A stretch of DNA of 64,000 bases, taken from the NCBI GenBank assembly GCA_030430575.1, contig JAUIKF010000046.1, positions 1-64,000 of the forward strand, given 5' to 3'. Position numbers and translations under genes: made by a program. The notes beneath the pieces were generated by a model. The model saw only the letters and a list, made by a program, of their open reading frames with translations, was not told where the DNA came from and made no database searches. This DNA is from Bacteroidia bacterium. GTDB taxonomy: Bacteria; Bacteroidota; Bacteroidia; J057. Shown here one piece after another: positions 16,393-26,800 of this stretch. Positions within the stretch are counted from its first letter, which is position 1; each line of letters begins with the position of its first letter.

Positions 16393-18666
16393 TCATTTCT
16401 CCAACTTCACCGCCACCTGCTTGTGAAAGGGCGTCTTGGCCAACGGATCGCAGTTTCCTGTTGAGGTAAGCCAGTTTGTCAGGGCGCCTAACCGCTGGGG
16501 AGATTTCTCCCCAGGGTATGAAAGCCCATAGCCATTGGGCATGGACAGGATGCCGACAGGCAATTCGTCCGTCACCTTGGCGGTGATCTGGATAGAGCCA
16601 ACCTCAGAGGTACAAGTCACCAAATCTCCTGTCGCAATTTGCAGCTTAGCAGCATCTTCAGGATGAATCTTCAAAGCACCTTCCTTGTCTGTCTTGCGCC
16701 ATTCAGGATTGCGCAAGATCGTATTGGCATTGTATGATCGGCGCTCGCCAGCGATGAGGTAAAAGGGGTATTCCTTCTTTTGTTGGGCTTCTTCAGCTAC
16801 CTGCCCAGGCAATTCATCCAGCCAATCCAGCAACAGCGGAATGGACAAGTGAACTTTCCTGTCCTTATGGCGGATCAGGTTCCAATGATCTTCAAATTGA
16901 TGGATACTGATCAGCGTTCCTGAGCGACTGGTCAAGACTTTTTTGAATAACGCTTCTCCCAAAGCATAGCCTTTCCCTGCTAAGCCTGTCCTGCGCACTT
17001 CTGCGGGGTATTTTTTGGCGTATCGATGGGCTGCCACCCACAATACTGCGGCGGCTTGAGTGCCTTTGGGAAGGGCACGCCCAAGCGTCTCCTTCATGAC
17101 GATCACCGCATACTTTTTCCATTTGGGTCTCAGGGCAAAAGTAGCAGCTAAAGCTAAGGGGAATATGCGTAGCATGGGAGCGAGGCGATCCAGTTTGGCC
17201 AAACCTGCCAAGACAGGAAATGATGAAGGCAGTTCTCCCATGGCGGTGAGCAAGCGGTGATGCATCTCTGGTTCGGGCAGGGTGTTTTCCAAGGGAGGCA
17301 GGATGGGCTTCCGTAGGTGAAAGAAATTTTTGGGAAATTCGAGGTTGAAGAAGGTCGCCTCTGTTTTTTCAAACTGCGTACTGGCTGGCAAGATATAGTG
17401 CGCTGCTTGGGCCGTTTCCGTCATGGCTACGTCTATGACCACCATCAAATCCAATTTGGCATAAGCCTTCAGTTGTGCTTGCACATCTGCATAGGAAGAA
17501 AGCGGATTGGCGCTTTCGACGATGAGGCCGCGGGTGCGTTTAGGATGATCGCTGTCGATTTCGAGGGGCAGGATATTCGGGGGAAATAGCTTGGCGATGG
17601 CTTGCATGCCCGTCACTTGGGTCGTGATACCACCTTCTTCGGGCGCCTTCGAATGCCCTATCAAAGGCAGAAAGGCCGTATGCAGGCAGTTGGTACCTTC
17701 TTTGCCAAAATTGCCCGTCACCAAAAACAGGAGCCTGACGAGGTAAGCGTTCAGCGTACTGTTCTGACTTTGCTCAATGCCCAGATCCGAGCGGATCGCC
17801 ATGGTTTTTGCATGGGCCATGCCCCTGGCTACCTCGCGAATCATATCCGCATTTATCCCACAAATATCTGCGTAATCTTCTACCGATATGTCCATAAAAT
17901 GGCCTTTCACCTCCTCAAAGCCTACCGTTTTCTCCGCTAAAAACGACTCATCTTCCAAGCCTTCCTGCATAATCACCGCCAACAAAGCGGCCAGGAGAAA
18001 AGCGTCTTTCCCCAATTTCACTTGCATGAAAACATCCGCCAATTTCGCCGTCTCTGTCCTACGCGGATCTACCACGACCAAGGTCCGCTCAGGGTCACGG
18101 GCAAGCTCACGCATCACTTTGCGCGCTCTGGGAATGCCATGCGATTGAAGTGGATTCGTGCCAATGATGAAGACATATTCCGCCTCAGCTACCGCTTCGC
18201 TGTAGTTGGTATTTTGTCGGCCAAAGAGCTTACCATTCACCCAAAAGTTGCCTGTTTTTTCCTGTGCCAAAGCGGAGTAGAAGTAAGGGGACTCACAAGC
18301 TGCTCTCAGAGCAGTGGCATAAATGCCTCCCAGATGATTTCCTTGCCCTCCTCCCCCTGCATAGGCAATGGTCTCTCCGCCGTGTGTGTCGCGAATGCTC
18401 ACCAGTTTATCTGCGATTTCTTGTATCGCTATTTCCCAACTCACCTCCTCAAAGGTGCCATCTGCTTTCTTTCGTAACGGAGCCGTCAGGCGCGCCTGAT
18501 CCTGATAATAATTCAGCCGAGCGGCCTTTTGGCATAGATAGCCTTCGGAAATCGGGTGGGCATCATCTCCCACGATTTTTTCAAATTGACCAGAATCGCC
18601 CACCTGGATCTGGATTCCACAGTTTTGGGGGCAAAGGATGCATGCAGTAGGATGGGAAATAGACAT
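16393..18666 (-). CDS. Molybdopterin-dependent oxidoreductase
   Basis: This 757-residue enzyme is of the DMSO reductase superfamily, assimilatory nitrate reductase/formate dehydrogenase-like. Cys9, Cys12, Cys16 and Cys45 form the 4Fe-4S site, followed by a lysine (CQK). Molybdopterin-binding segments include FIIGTNPLQSHGIPRARK, VVVDPRRTETAKLAD and the C-terminal MPNGYGLSYPGEKSPQRLGA domain. No Tat signal is seen, so it is cytoplasmic. The substrate is not evident. It has no adjacent electron-transfer subunit. The upstream TetR gene is 24 bp away and probably regulates this unit. Confidence 0.85.
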   Translation of the reverse strand: MSISHPTACILCPQNCGIQIQVGDSGQFEKIVGDDAHPISEGYLCQKAARLNYYQDQARLTAPLRKKADGTFEEVSWEIAIQEIADKLVSIRDTHGGETIAYAGGGGQGNHLGGIYATALRAACESPYFYSALAQEKTGNFWVNGKLFGRQNTNYSEAVAEAEYVFIIGTNPLQSHGIPRARKVMRELARDPERTLVVVDPRRTETAKLADVFMQVKLGKDAFLLAALLAVIMQEGLEDESFLAEKTVGFEEVKGHFMDISVEDYADICGINADMIREVARGMAHAKTMAIRSDLGIEQSQNSTLNAYLVRLLFLVTGNFGKEGTNCLHTAFLPLIGHSKAPEEGGITTQVTGMQAIAKLFPPNILPLEIDSDHPKRTRGLIVESANPLSSYADVQAQLKAYAKLDLMVVIDVAMTETAQAAHYILPASTQFEKTEATFFNLEFPKNFFHLRKPILPPLENTLPEPEMHHRLLTAMGELPSSFPVLAGLAKLDRLAPMLRIFPLALAATFALRPKWKKYAVIVMKETLGRALPKGTQAAAVLWVAAHRYAKKYPAEVRRTGLAGKGYALGEALFKKVLTSRSGTLISIHQFEDHWNLIRHKDRKVHLSIPLLLDWLDELPGQVAEEAQQKKEYPFYLIAGERRSYNANTILRNPEWRKTDKEGALKIHPEDAAKLQIATGDLVTCTSEVGSIQITAKVTDELPVGILSMPNGYGLSYPGEKSPQRLGALTNWLTSTGNCDPLAKTPFHKQVAVKLEK

Positions 18667-18689
18667 GAAGGGAAATTGATAAATGATAA

Positions 18690-19262
18690 TTAATGATTCG
18701 CAGGGAGTGATAGGTAGGTCAGGCTCCTGTCCAAGGCTTTCTTAAGATAGGCAGGGTTTTGATGTAGCTGCATCAGGATAATGGAGCCTTCTACTTCAGC
18801 CATAATTTGCTCCACTTGCTCATTCAGGTTTTCAGGGGCTATATTTCCCGAAAAAATATGCAGAAGCGCCTTTTCCCAGGCCTTAAAAAAGGCCATGATT
18901 TCAGGACGAAAGGTGTCTTCCACATGGGCTGTCTCTAGGATGGTATTGGCAAAAAAACATCCACCAGGCTGATCGACGAAGGCTTTATAGGTGATTACAG
19001 AAATCTGAGAGAGTTTCTCTTGGTCGGAAAGGCCTTCTTGATACGCAATCGCAAACACCTTGCGGTCAAACCAGCTAGCAGACATTTGTAGGGCCTCTTT
19101 CATCACCGTTTTTTTATCTTTAAAATGATGATAAAAGGCCCCTTTTGTCAGGCCCAATGCATCAGCCAAGTCTGTCATACTGGTGCGATAATAGCCTCTT
19201 TGGCGAAAAATGCGGATACTGGATTTCAGAATGTCTGCACGCGAAACTTTTTGGAGTGGCAT
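18690..19262 (-). CDS. TetR-family regulator
   Basis: This 190-residue regulator has the TetR N-terminal HTH (ILKSSIRIFRQRGYYRTSMT, GLTKGAFYHHFKDK, about 10-55) and a helical ligand-binding domain resembling the TetR_C group that responds to small hydrophobic inducers. It lies immediately upstream of the molybdopterin oxidoreductase on the same strand. A 30-bp perfect-arm palindrome 7 bp before its start is the likely autoregulatory operator. Confidence 0.9.
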   Translation of the reverse strand: MPLQKVSRADILKSSIRIFRQRGYYRTSMTDLADALGLTKGAFYHHFKDKKTVMKEALQMSASWFDRKVFAIAYQEGLSDQEKLSQISVITYKAFVDQPGGCFFANTILETAHVEDTFRPEIMAFFKAWEKALLHIFSGNIAPENLNEQVEQIMAEVEGSIILMQLHQNPAYLKKALDRSLTYLSLPANH

Positions 19263-19269
19263 AAAGAGT

Positions 19270-19299
19270 TTTTACATACTAAACGGTTGGTATGTAAAA
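19270..19299. promoter_or_regulatory. Candidate TetR operator
   Basis: TTTTACATAC (19270-19279) and its exact complement GTATGTAAAA (19290-19299) flank a 10-bp centre TAAACGGTTG. The spacing and ATAC/GTAT half-sites are typical of TetR operators. The site lies 7 bp upstream of the TetR start codon, so repressor binding would block transcription or ribosome access. Confidence 0.7.
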
Positions 19300-19340
19300 G
19301 TATAAAACCCCTCTTTGATTCGCAAGGCTTATAATACAAA

Positions 19341-19371
19341 GACCTCAAAGGTTGTGAAAACCTTTGAGGTC
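19341..19371. terminator. Perfect hairpin, probable terminator
   Basis: GACCTCAAAGGTT, loop GTGAA and the exact complement form a 13-bp stem. It sits 52 bp beyond the stop of the minus-strand parE gene and upstream of the TetR promoter, so it could end parE transcription. A T-tract is weak, so this could also be a repeat. Confidence 0.5.
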
Positions 19372-19423
19372 AATGGGCAGGAAAAGTCCTGTCATGAATT
19401 TGCCTATCAATTATGCCTATACA

Positions 19424-21316
19424 TCAAGCAGCCGCTTCAGCCACCTCCAACGCTTCTTCTACTTTTTCCTCTACCACATCCTTCTCTACCCGCAAGTTAT
19501 CGATGATAAACAGCTGACGGTCAGGGGTATTTTTACCCATGTAGTAGGTCAGGAGCTTCTTAATCTCGGCTTCGCTACTCAACATGACTGGCTTCAGGCG
19601 GATATCATCTCCAATGAAATTTTCAAATTCATCAGGAGAAATCTCCCCAAGTCCCTTAAATCGCGTGATTTCAGGTTTGGCGCCAAGCTTAGCCATGGCC
19701 GCTTGTTTCTCTTCTTCGTCATAGCAATAGAAAGTCGTCTTTTTATTGCGCACGCGGAACAGCGGGGTTTCAAGGATATAAAGGTGCCCGTTGCGGACGA
19801 GATCGGGGAAAAATTGCAGGAAGAAGGTGAGCAATAGCAAGCGAATGTGCATACCATCCACGTCTGCATCTGTAGAGATCACCACATTATTGTAGCGAAG
19901 CGTGTCGAGGCCGTCCTCAATATTGAGGGCGTGCTGGAGGAGATTAAACTCCTCATTTTCATATACCACTTTCTTGGTCAGACCAAAGCAGTTAAGCGGC
20001 TTTCCACGCAAGCTGAAAACAGCCTGGGTTTCCACATCACGCGCTTTGGTGATAGAGCCACTAGCAGAGTCGCCCTCGGTGATGAAAAGCGTCGTATCCA
20101 GACGTTTATCGCTATTTTTCTTGGTTTCCTTATCGCTATAATGAATGCGGCAGTCTCGCAATTTTTTATTGTGTAGGTTGGCGGCTTTGGCGCGCTTGGT
20201 GGCTAGCTTCTTGATGCCTGCAATCTCTTTGCGTTCACGCTCGGACTGCTGGATACGCTTGAGAAGTGCCTGAGCCGTTTCTGGATTTCGGTGTAAAAAA
20301 TCGTCTAAGGCTTTTTTAACAAAATCCACAATAAACGAACGCATCGTCGCTCCGCCAGGCGCGACATGGGTAGAACCCAGTTTGGTCTTGGTCTGCGATT
20401 CAAAGACAGGCTCTTGCACACGCACACTGATCGAGCCGATAATAGAGGCTCGGATATCGGGCGTATCGAAATTTTTGCCATAAAAATCGCGCACCGTCTT
20501 GACGATAGCTTCGCGAAAAGCCAGTAAGTGCGTACCGCCTTGTGTCGTATGCTGTCCATTGACAAAGGTATAGTATTCCTCTCCGTACGAATTGCCGTGG
20601 GTGAGGGCAATCTCGATGTCATCTCCTTGCAGATGAACGATGGGATAACGGATAGAATCTTCATCCGTTTTAGCCCTGAGCAGGTCTAGCAGGCCATTTT
20701 TAGAATAAAATCGCTGCCCATTAAACTCCAAACTCAGGCCTGCATTCAGGTAGGCGTAGTTCCAGAGTTGGTTGTGCAGATATTCAGGGATAAAGCGGAA
20801 ATTCTTGAAGACCGACTCGTCGGGTCTGAAGATTATGGTGGTGCCATTGGGTTCCTTGGTCTTGGCGAGTCGGTGATCTTTGAGCAGCTCTCCTCGCTCA
20901 AATTCGGCTACTTTCATCTTACCATCACGGACGGATTCCACCCGAAAGTAATTTGAAAGGGCGTTGACGGCTTTGGTACCTACCCCATTCAGTCCTACAG
21001 ACTTTTTGAAGGCTTCAGAGTCGTATTTACCGCCGGTATTGATCTTGGAAACGCAGTCGATGACCTTACCCAAGGGGATGCCCCGCCCATAGTCGCGGAC
21101 CCGGACTTCGCGCTGATCGATCTTCACCTCGATCTTTTTTCCATTGCCCATCACATACTCGTCAATGGAGTTATCGATGACTTCTTTCACCAGGACATAA
21201 ATCCCGTCATCGACGGAGGATCCGTCTCCGAGTTTACCGATATACATACCTGGGCGGAGGCGAATATGCTCCCGCCAGTCAAGGGACTTAATGCTACTGT
21301 CGTCGTATTTGGCCAT
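19424..21316 (-). CDS. parE: DNA topoisomerase IV subunit B
   Basis: This 630-residue protein is the ATPase subunit of topoisomerase IV, the Bacteroidota ParE form (starts with [20 protein letters not shown] rather than GyrB-type text). The GHKL ATPase motifs are [14 protein letters not shown] and [14 protein letters not shown]. The TOPRIM domain has EGDSASGS and [10 protein letters not shown]. It resolves catenated chromosomes together with ParC, which is not adjacent. A short repeat-like coiled tail ends the protein (EVAEAAA). The start MAKYDD is typical. Confidence 0.9.
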   Translation of the reverse strand: MAKYDDSSIKSLDWREHIRLRPGMYIGKLGDGSSVDDGIYVLVKEVIDNSIDEYVMGNGKKIEVKIDQREVRVRDYGRGIPLGKVIDCVSKINTGGKYDSEAFKKSVGLNGVGTKAVNALSNYFRVESVRDGKMKVAEFERGELLKDHRLAKTKEPNGTTIIFRPDESVFKNFRFIPEYLHNQLWNYAYLNAGLSLEFNGQRFYSKNGLLDLLRAKTDEDSIRYPIVHLQGDDIEIALTHGNSYGEEYYTFVNGQHTTQGGTHLLAFREAIVKTVRDFYGKNFDTPDIRASIIGSISVRVQEPVFESQTKTKLGSTHVAPGGATMRSFIVDFVKKALDDFLHRNPETAQALLKRIQQSERERKEIAGIKKLATKRAKAANLHNKKLRDCRIHYSDKETKKNSDKRLDTTLFITEGDSASGSITKARDVETQAVFSLRGKPLNCFGLTKKVVYENEEFNLLQHALNIEDGLDTLRYNNVVISTDADVDGMHIRLLLLTFFLQFFPDLVRNGHLYILETPLFRVRNKKTTFYCYDEEEKQAAMAKLGAKPEITRFKGLGEISPDEFENFIGDDIRLKPVMLSSEAEIKKLLTYYMGKNTPDRQLFIIDNLRVEKDVVEEKVEEALEVAEAAA

Positions 21317-21564
21317 AGGTTACGCTAATATTATTCGCATCACGAATATAGGAAGAATTTTTATGCGATAAAAATTAGTATTTCCACAAATTATCCATAC
21401 GCATGATTGGGGAATTATTGATTACTGATTATTGATTGATTCCTTAAAGAAAGGAGGAATTCAGTGGAATACCTTAGTTAAATGCCCATTAATTGGTGTT
21501 TTTTTATTCAACTACCCAGCAGATTTCCCTAGAATAGTAACGGCAATACTTTTAGGATAATACT

Positions 21565-21600
21565 AAAAAAAGGAGCGAAACAGGGTTCCACTCCTTTTGT
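21565..21600 (-). terminator. Rho-independent-like terminator of the SusD gene
   Basis: Read on the minus strand, AAAAGGAG and CTCCTTTT pair around a 16-nt loop and are followed by a T-run. It lies about 50 bp past the SusD stop. The remaining 21317-21564 stretch contains only AT-rich DNA with TGATTACTGATTATTGATTG-type direct repeats. Confidence 0.55.
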
Positions 21601-21648
21601 CTTAATCATTTTATCATCTACTCATTCTATCATTTTCTCATTTCCTCT

Positions 21649-23043
21649 TTACTCATACACCCACAACGGCACATCCAGCAAAGCCCCAAACTGACGATGA
21701 ACGGCGAAATCTACATTCTCGCGGTTAAATTCAAACTCACTTTCAGGGTACCTGAATCGCTTGGGAATCCCGCCAGAAGGGTTGAGTGCATGTGCACCAT
21801 CTGGGTCGGGCGTGAGTTGGGGGAAGCCTGTACGGCGATAATTGGCCCATGAGATCATATGACCAGGGCCGAAATAGGCCAAATAAGCTTCACTGATAAT
21901 TCGCTCCAATTGCTGATTTTTATCAAGGCCGCTGAGGTCGGACTGGGCGGTGACATAGGCCATGTAATCATCGGGCATCAGCTCTACCTGCTCCATACTG
22001 GCAGTGATTGCCTGAGCCAGCGCCGCTTCTACGGCCGCAATAGAAGCTCCAGTTGCCAGCAAAGCTTCTGCCTCCATAAATGCCACCTCCACATACGAGA
22101 TAATCGGCGTCGCTGCATCTGGTCTATACCAATAGAGCCGATCTCGGTTATTATTGTCAAACAAAAAATATTCATTCCCATTCCAATAAAAGTACTTGTC
22201 CAATCGAGGATCTCCTGTCAGCTGTGTGATAAACTGGCCCTGTGCCTGTATGGTATTGGGGCGTTGGATCATGTATCCAGCCAATGGGCACATTTCATTT
22301 TCATTGTTCCCCCATTGAAAGTTGGGTTGATCAGCCAAGCTGCTGATAGCACCATCTCGAATGACATCAAGGGCCTGGGCTGCCGCCTGGGAATTGGCAC
22401 GGGTCATCTGCAAGAGGTAACGCGCTTTGAGCGCTTTAGCAGTCGCTAGCCATTTCGCTATATTTCCTCCAAATATCAGGTCATCCTCAGCAGGGCCGCC
22501 TGGTACCGCAGGAGATTGGAACGCTACAATCGCTTCGTCCAGTAACATATGGATAGCGACAAAAATATCCTCTTGCGTGTCATACTCGGGGGTCAGGTTT
22601 TCTATGCCTTTAAACGCCTCAGAATAAGGCAAATCCCCAAACATTAACGTGGCATTTCCCAATGCCTCAGCCAGCAGCGTCTTAGCGATTCCAGCATAAT
22701 GGGGTTGGTTTTCGGCATCCGCCTGCTCGATCATGATCTGGCAGTCTCTCATCGCACCTGCATACCAACCACTGGACCAGAGGAGGTTAAATTCACGTGG
22801 AGAGATTAGATATTCATCATACCCAAACACATCAAAGGCCTGGGTGTATTGCATGATGGCGCTAGGCACACGCGTTGCAGGTCCGAGCTGATTGCGCGCA
22901 GTCTGTGAAAGTGTGGTAGGCAGCAGGTCTCTTAGAGAGACTTGGTCGAGCTTGGTGGGGTCAATGTTGGTTTCCTCCAGGGCGCAGCCTTGGAAGCAGC
23001 AGAGCAAGCTTCCGATAAGGAAGCAATAGATTAATTTTTTCAT
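21649..23043 (-). CDS. SusD/RagB-family outer-membrane lipoprotein
   Basis: This 464-residue lipoprotein (signal peptide MKKLIYCFLIGSLLCCFQGC, Cys20) is of the SusD-like group that captures oligosaccharides or peptides at the cell surface. Conserved tokens are TLLAEALGNATLMFGDLPYS, a helical TPR-like core, and a C-terminal NPSGGIPKRFRYPE. Normally it partners with a SusC TonB-dependent porin encoded just upstream. Here upstream DNA is a non-related plus-strand gene, so this copy is an orphan. A terminator follows the gene. Confidence 0.85.
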   Translation of the reverse strand: MKKLIYCFLIGSLLCCFQGCALEETNIDPTKLDQVSLRDLLPTTLSQTARNQLGPATRVPSAIMQYTQAFDVFGYDEYLISPREFNLLWSSGWYAGAMRDCQIMIEQADAENQPHYAGIAKTLLAEALGNATLMFGDLPYSEAFKGIENLTPEYDTQEDIFVAIHMLLDEAIVAFQSPAVPGGPAEDDLIFGGNIAKWLATAKALKARYLLQMTRANSQAAAQALDVIRDGAISSLADQPNFQWGNNENEMCPLAGYMIQRPNTIQAQGQFITQLTGDPRLDKYFYWNGNEYFLFDNNNRDRLYWYRPDAATPIISYVEVAFMEAEALLATGASIAAVEAALAQAITASMEQVELMPDDYMAYVTAQSDLSGLDKNQQLERIISEAYLAYFGPGHMISWANYRRTGFPQLTPDPDGAHALNPSGGIPKRFRYPESEFEFNRENVDFAVHRQFGALLDVPLWVYE

Positions 23044-23145
23044 GAAAATAAGCTTTGGTTGGTACTGGTTTATGTGAAAATTACGGAAAAAGGAGAGACT
23101 TTTCCTAGGGATTGGCAGTTGTTTTTATGCTAAAAAAATGACTAA

Positions 23146-23664
23146 TTGCTAATAATTAAATCATTTTACTCTATTGTCTCTATTATCGAGGAAATGGGGG
23201 TGAGCAAAAATCCGAGAAGATATTGGTCTGATCTAAAAAAGAAACTGAAACGGGAGGGTTTTCAGTTGTACGATATTATCGTACAACTGAAACTAGAAGC
23301 TTCGGATGGCAAGAAATACAATACTGACGTAGCCAATCGCGAAACCATCCTCCGAATCCTTCAAAGTATTTCTCACCCCTCAGCCGAGCAGGCCAAACAG
23401 TGGCTAGCTGCAACAGGAGAAGAACGTCTGAAAGAGGCTGCGGGCGAACTTGACATAATCGAGCAGGCAATAGAAAAGGCAAAAGCCAAGTACAGAGAAG
23501 AAGGGTATAATGAGCAATGGATCAATCGCCGAATCAACGTCAAGCACATCCGCAAAATTCTGACGGATGAATGGAAAAATAGAGGAATAGCAAAGATAAG
23601 GCTGAATAAAGGTCTTATGTCAAAGAACAGAAGCCGTCAATCAAGGAATTGCTTGATCATTTAA
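23146..23664 (+). pseudogene. Truncated BRO/DinD-like antirepressor
   Basis: The frame begins without a proper ATG (TTG 23146, preceded by an in-frame stop) and encodes FYSIVSIIEEMG, NPRRYWSDLKKKLK, VQLKLEASDGKKYNTDVAN, RILQSISHPSAEQAKQWLA and LTDEWKNRGI. This is the middle of the Bro-N/DinD family of phage antirepressors, as I recognise it. The N-terminal ~20 residues and the usual C-terminal region (the downstream ~100 residues) are missing or shifted. It is probably non-functional, of prophage or mobile origin. It could still be expressed from the internal ATG at about 23194. Confidence 0.55.
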
Positions 23665-23696
23665 CTGGCCCAATTCCATTACCCCCCTAAAATCCA

Positions 23697-23761
23697 CCAC
23701 AGATTACTCAGATTTGCACGGATTAAAGAAGAAAATCTGTGGGAATCTGTGTAATCCGTGG
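23697..23761. repeat. CACAGATT-type inverted repeat (bidirectional terminator)
   Basis: Left arm CCACAGATTACTCAGATTTG and the mirrored right arm ending TGTGTAATCCGTGG have about 27-bp arms with a few mismatches, followed by a T-run. This AATCTGTG/CACAGATT element is a common intergenic sequence in many bacteria. It lies between the convergent antirepressor and adhesin genes. One arm-like copy is also at 52541-52572. Confidence 0.65.
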
Positions 23762-23847
23762 TTTTTTCTTTCCTCCGATAAATCCTCGAGAAACCCAAAC
23801 TTCCTTTCCTTCAAAAATCATCAATCCTTGTTCGATATTCTGCAATC

Positions 23848-26800
23848 CTAATAGATCATTATAAATTTCAAATAACTCCCCACCCGCAAACCATACAGGC
23901 CAGGCGGCAGATGAGGGGTTTGTACCAAAAGGGCCGTTCCGGCTGAGGTATCAACCCTTTTTCCCCACACCACCTGACCATTAGACGTAATCAATTCCAA
24001 AACCTCACCATCTATCGATGAAGGAAGGGTAATAGACAAAGGCATTCCCGCTTTCACCGGATTGGGAGCAATCTCCCAATCCCCTACGTCCTCCACCCAG
24101 ACCGACTTCCACGACGAGACCGTCAGTTGCCCATCGAGGCCTAGGCCCCGAAGTTGATAGTGATTCCAGCCACTGAGGGGCTTCTCATGCATCCAGCGAT
24201 AACTGCTGTCTGGAAGAAAGCCTTCTGGGTAGAAGGACGTGTGCATGATACCCTCCTGCCCATGTATTTCCAAAGTCATCGGCTGCTGATTGCCATGCCA
24301 TTCCCATTGTAAGACACTTTTCCCTTCCCACTCCCCTATCTCCCAGTCAAATCCGCCTACCTCCAAAATGCAGCCATCGAGCCGCAATCGTACCGTATCT
24401 GTCATCTGACACAAGCAGCCGTCTGCCACGGTGACCGTCACGACATAGGTCGTGTCAGTAGGGGGCGCAGCCTTGGGATTGGCAATAGTTGGATTGCTGA
24501 GACCGATCGTAGGTGCCCAACTATAGCGCGGGGCGATCCCCTCAGTGCAGACATTGAGGCCCAATGTGGGACGCTGCATGGACATCGTAGGGGTTTGTAG
24601 TTCACAGGGATTGACAGCCATGGTGCTCTGGCTATAAAGCACAGAGGGAAAAGTGGCCGTCTGACCGCTGACCACATAAGAAGCAAACCCAAATATTCCG
24701 GAACCGTCATTTGAGCAAATCTCGATTACCAGATTGCTCATGCCATCCCAGTCATAGGCCTGGTCCAGCGTATGGGTATTGAAGCCCGTTACAGGTAGAA
24801 AAGTCATGGGTCCCCAAACCGTCGCCAGCCCATCTATAAAGGAAGAAAGCGTATCTTCTGTCGTGCAGCCCATCTTGATGGTGAGTGTTTGAATACCCGA
24901 ATCTGGGCCTTGAGAAAAGATGTCTGAGACGTGAAACAATAATGCTTCTATCGTCCCCCCAAAGAATCCTTCCGCATTCAGTTCCGACTGTCGGAAGAGG
25001 TATTGCAGGCGAGCCGCTTCTACATGACTGCGATAAGGCGCAGTCGTCGTGACAATATCTCTGCATTGACTGCCAGCAGGCGGCACAGCCCCTGCGCAGG
25101 TATCCCCTACCTGATGATAGCCATCTACCCCACAACATTCGCCCCCAATTCCGCAGCGATCAGGCAACTGCAAGCCACTGGGGCCCAAGTAAGTCGCCAC
25201 CAACTGCTGACTGTCCCCTGGGCAGACACTGACGGAAACGGGAATAGTAGACAAATCCAATACGTCAATATTCACCGAATCTATTACCCCACAAATTCCC
25301 CCTGTATCGGCTACCTGAACCTGATAATACCCATTGAGCAGCGGCGTAATCGTGGCCGTATCTTGCATACTGATGATTGCGCCGAGAGGGTCTTTCCAAG
25401 TGGTGGTATAAGGCGAGTTAGCTTCGATTTGTGCCAATATTTCCGTTTGCGAAAAGCGACACACCTTGTCTTGGCGCACGCCTGCGGCGAGCGTCAGTTG
25501 GATCACCTCCAGATCTATCGAGTCTGCGATGACACAGCCAGAAGGGGCTTCTACTGTCAAGTGATAGCGAGTAGTCGATAAGGGATAGGCAAAACTTCCA
25601 CTTTGGGTAGGATCAGAAAGGGTAGCCGATGGCGTCCAAGCATAGCTATAAGCCGCTGGCGGCATGGCATTTACCATCAAGACCGTCGTATCTCCCCGAC
25701 AAATAACCGAATCCGCTAGTCCCAGTGTGAGCGTGAAGTCAGGCACCACCGTTACAGTCACCGTATCCTGATGGATACAATTCATCAGGTCGCTCGTCAC
25801 CACATAAGTCGTCGTCACAGCAGGCGAGGCCAATGGTGCCGCACAATTGCTACAAGACAATTCGCTCATCGGCGGTGTCCCCCCACCCAAATAAACCCAA
25901 GTAAAACTCGCCCCCCCAACCGCCTGCAACTGCACTGGTCCACCCGCCGGACAATAGGCCAAATCTGGCCCCGCCGACGTGCGATCCAGCACCGTGATCA
26001 GCAGGCTATAGCGTTGCACGCCCACCAAGGGGCAGTGATTGTCTTGGACAATCAGTTCCAGCAAGTGCGTACCGACATCCACAGGGGTAGGTATCCAAGA
26101 GAAGCTTGCACTTGCACTATCAAGGCCGTCAGTGGGCGTAAATAGCGCCCCAGCCGGCAGGCCATTGAGAATCCGCATGAAAACGGAGTCACCCATATTG
26201 GCATCCGTAGCTTTGAGGTCAAAGGTTAAGAGGTTTCCTGGGCAAAGCTCCACGGTCGTGGGGCCCGTTTGGGAGGCGTTACTTGAAAGGTTGAGAACCT
26301 GAGCGGGATCGAGGAGGGGAAATATATTATTACAATTGAGAACAATGATTTGCAGATCGCGACGGGTAGTACCAATCAATACCCCATTGCGGTATTCTTT
26401 TACCAAAATTGCCACCACAGAGACCTGAAGTTGATTCGGCGTCACGCTGAGCTGCCCAGTCACCTCGTCAAAACTGACTGAAGGACTCAATGGATTTGCG
26501 GAGCTGAATCCACTCACATGGGCTATGCTATCCGTCTGATTCTCTAGCGGATCTGCCAGGCTATAGACCAGCGAATCCCCATCTATTTCTCCCGTCCCTT
26601 GGGTGTAGAAAAAAGGCTGATTCAGGCAAATATAGGGCGTAGGGATCGCCGAAAATACAGGCGAACTGTTGCAGGGCGCTGCGACATTGTCGAGCGTAGC
26701 TTCGAGGTAGAAGGAACGCGACGACGGCGATTGCAGGTTGGTGATAGCCGCATTGCGACAGCAACTCGACCAACTGAAGGTCCAGTCAGAACAGGCCATT

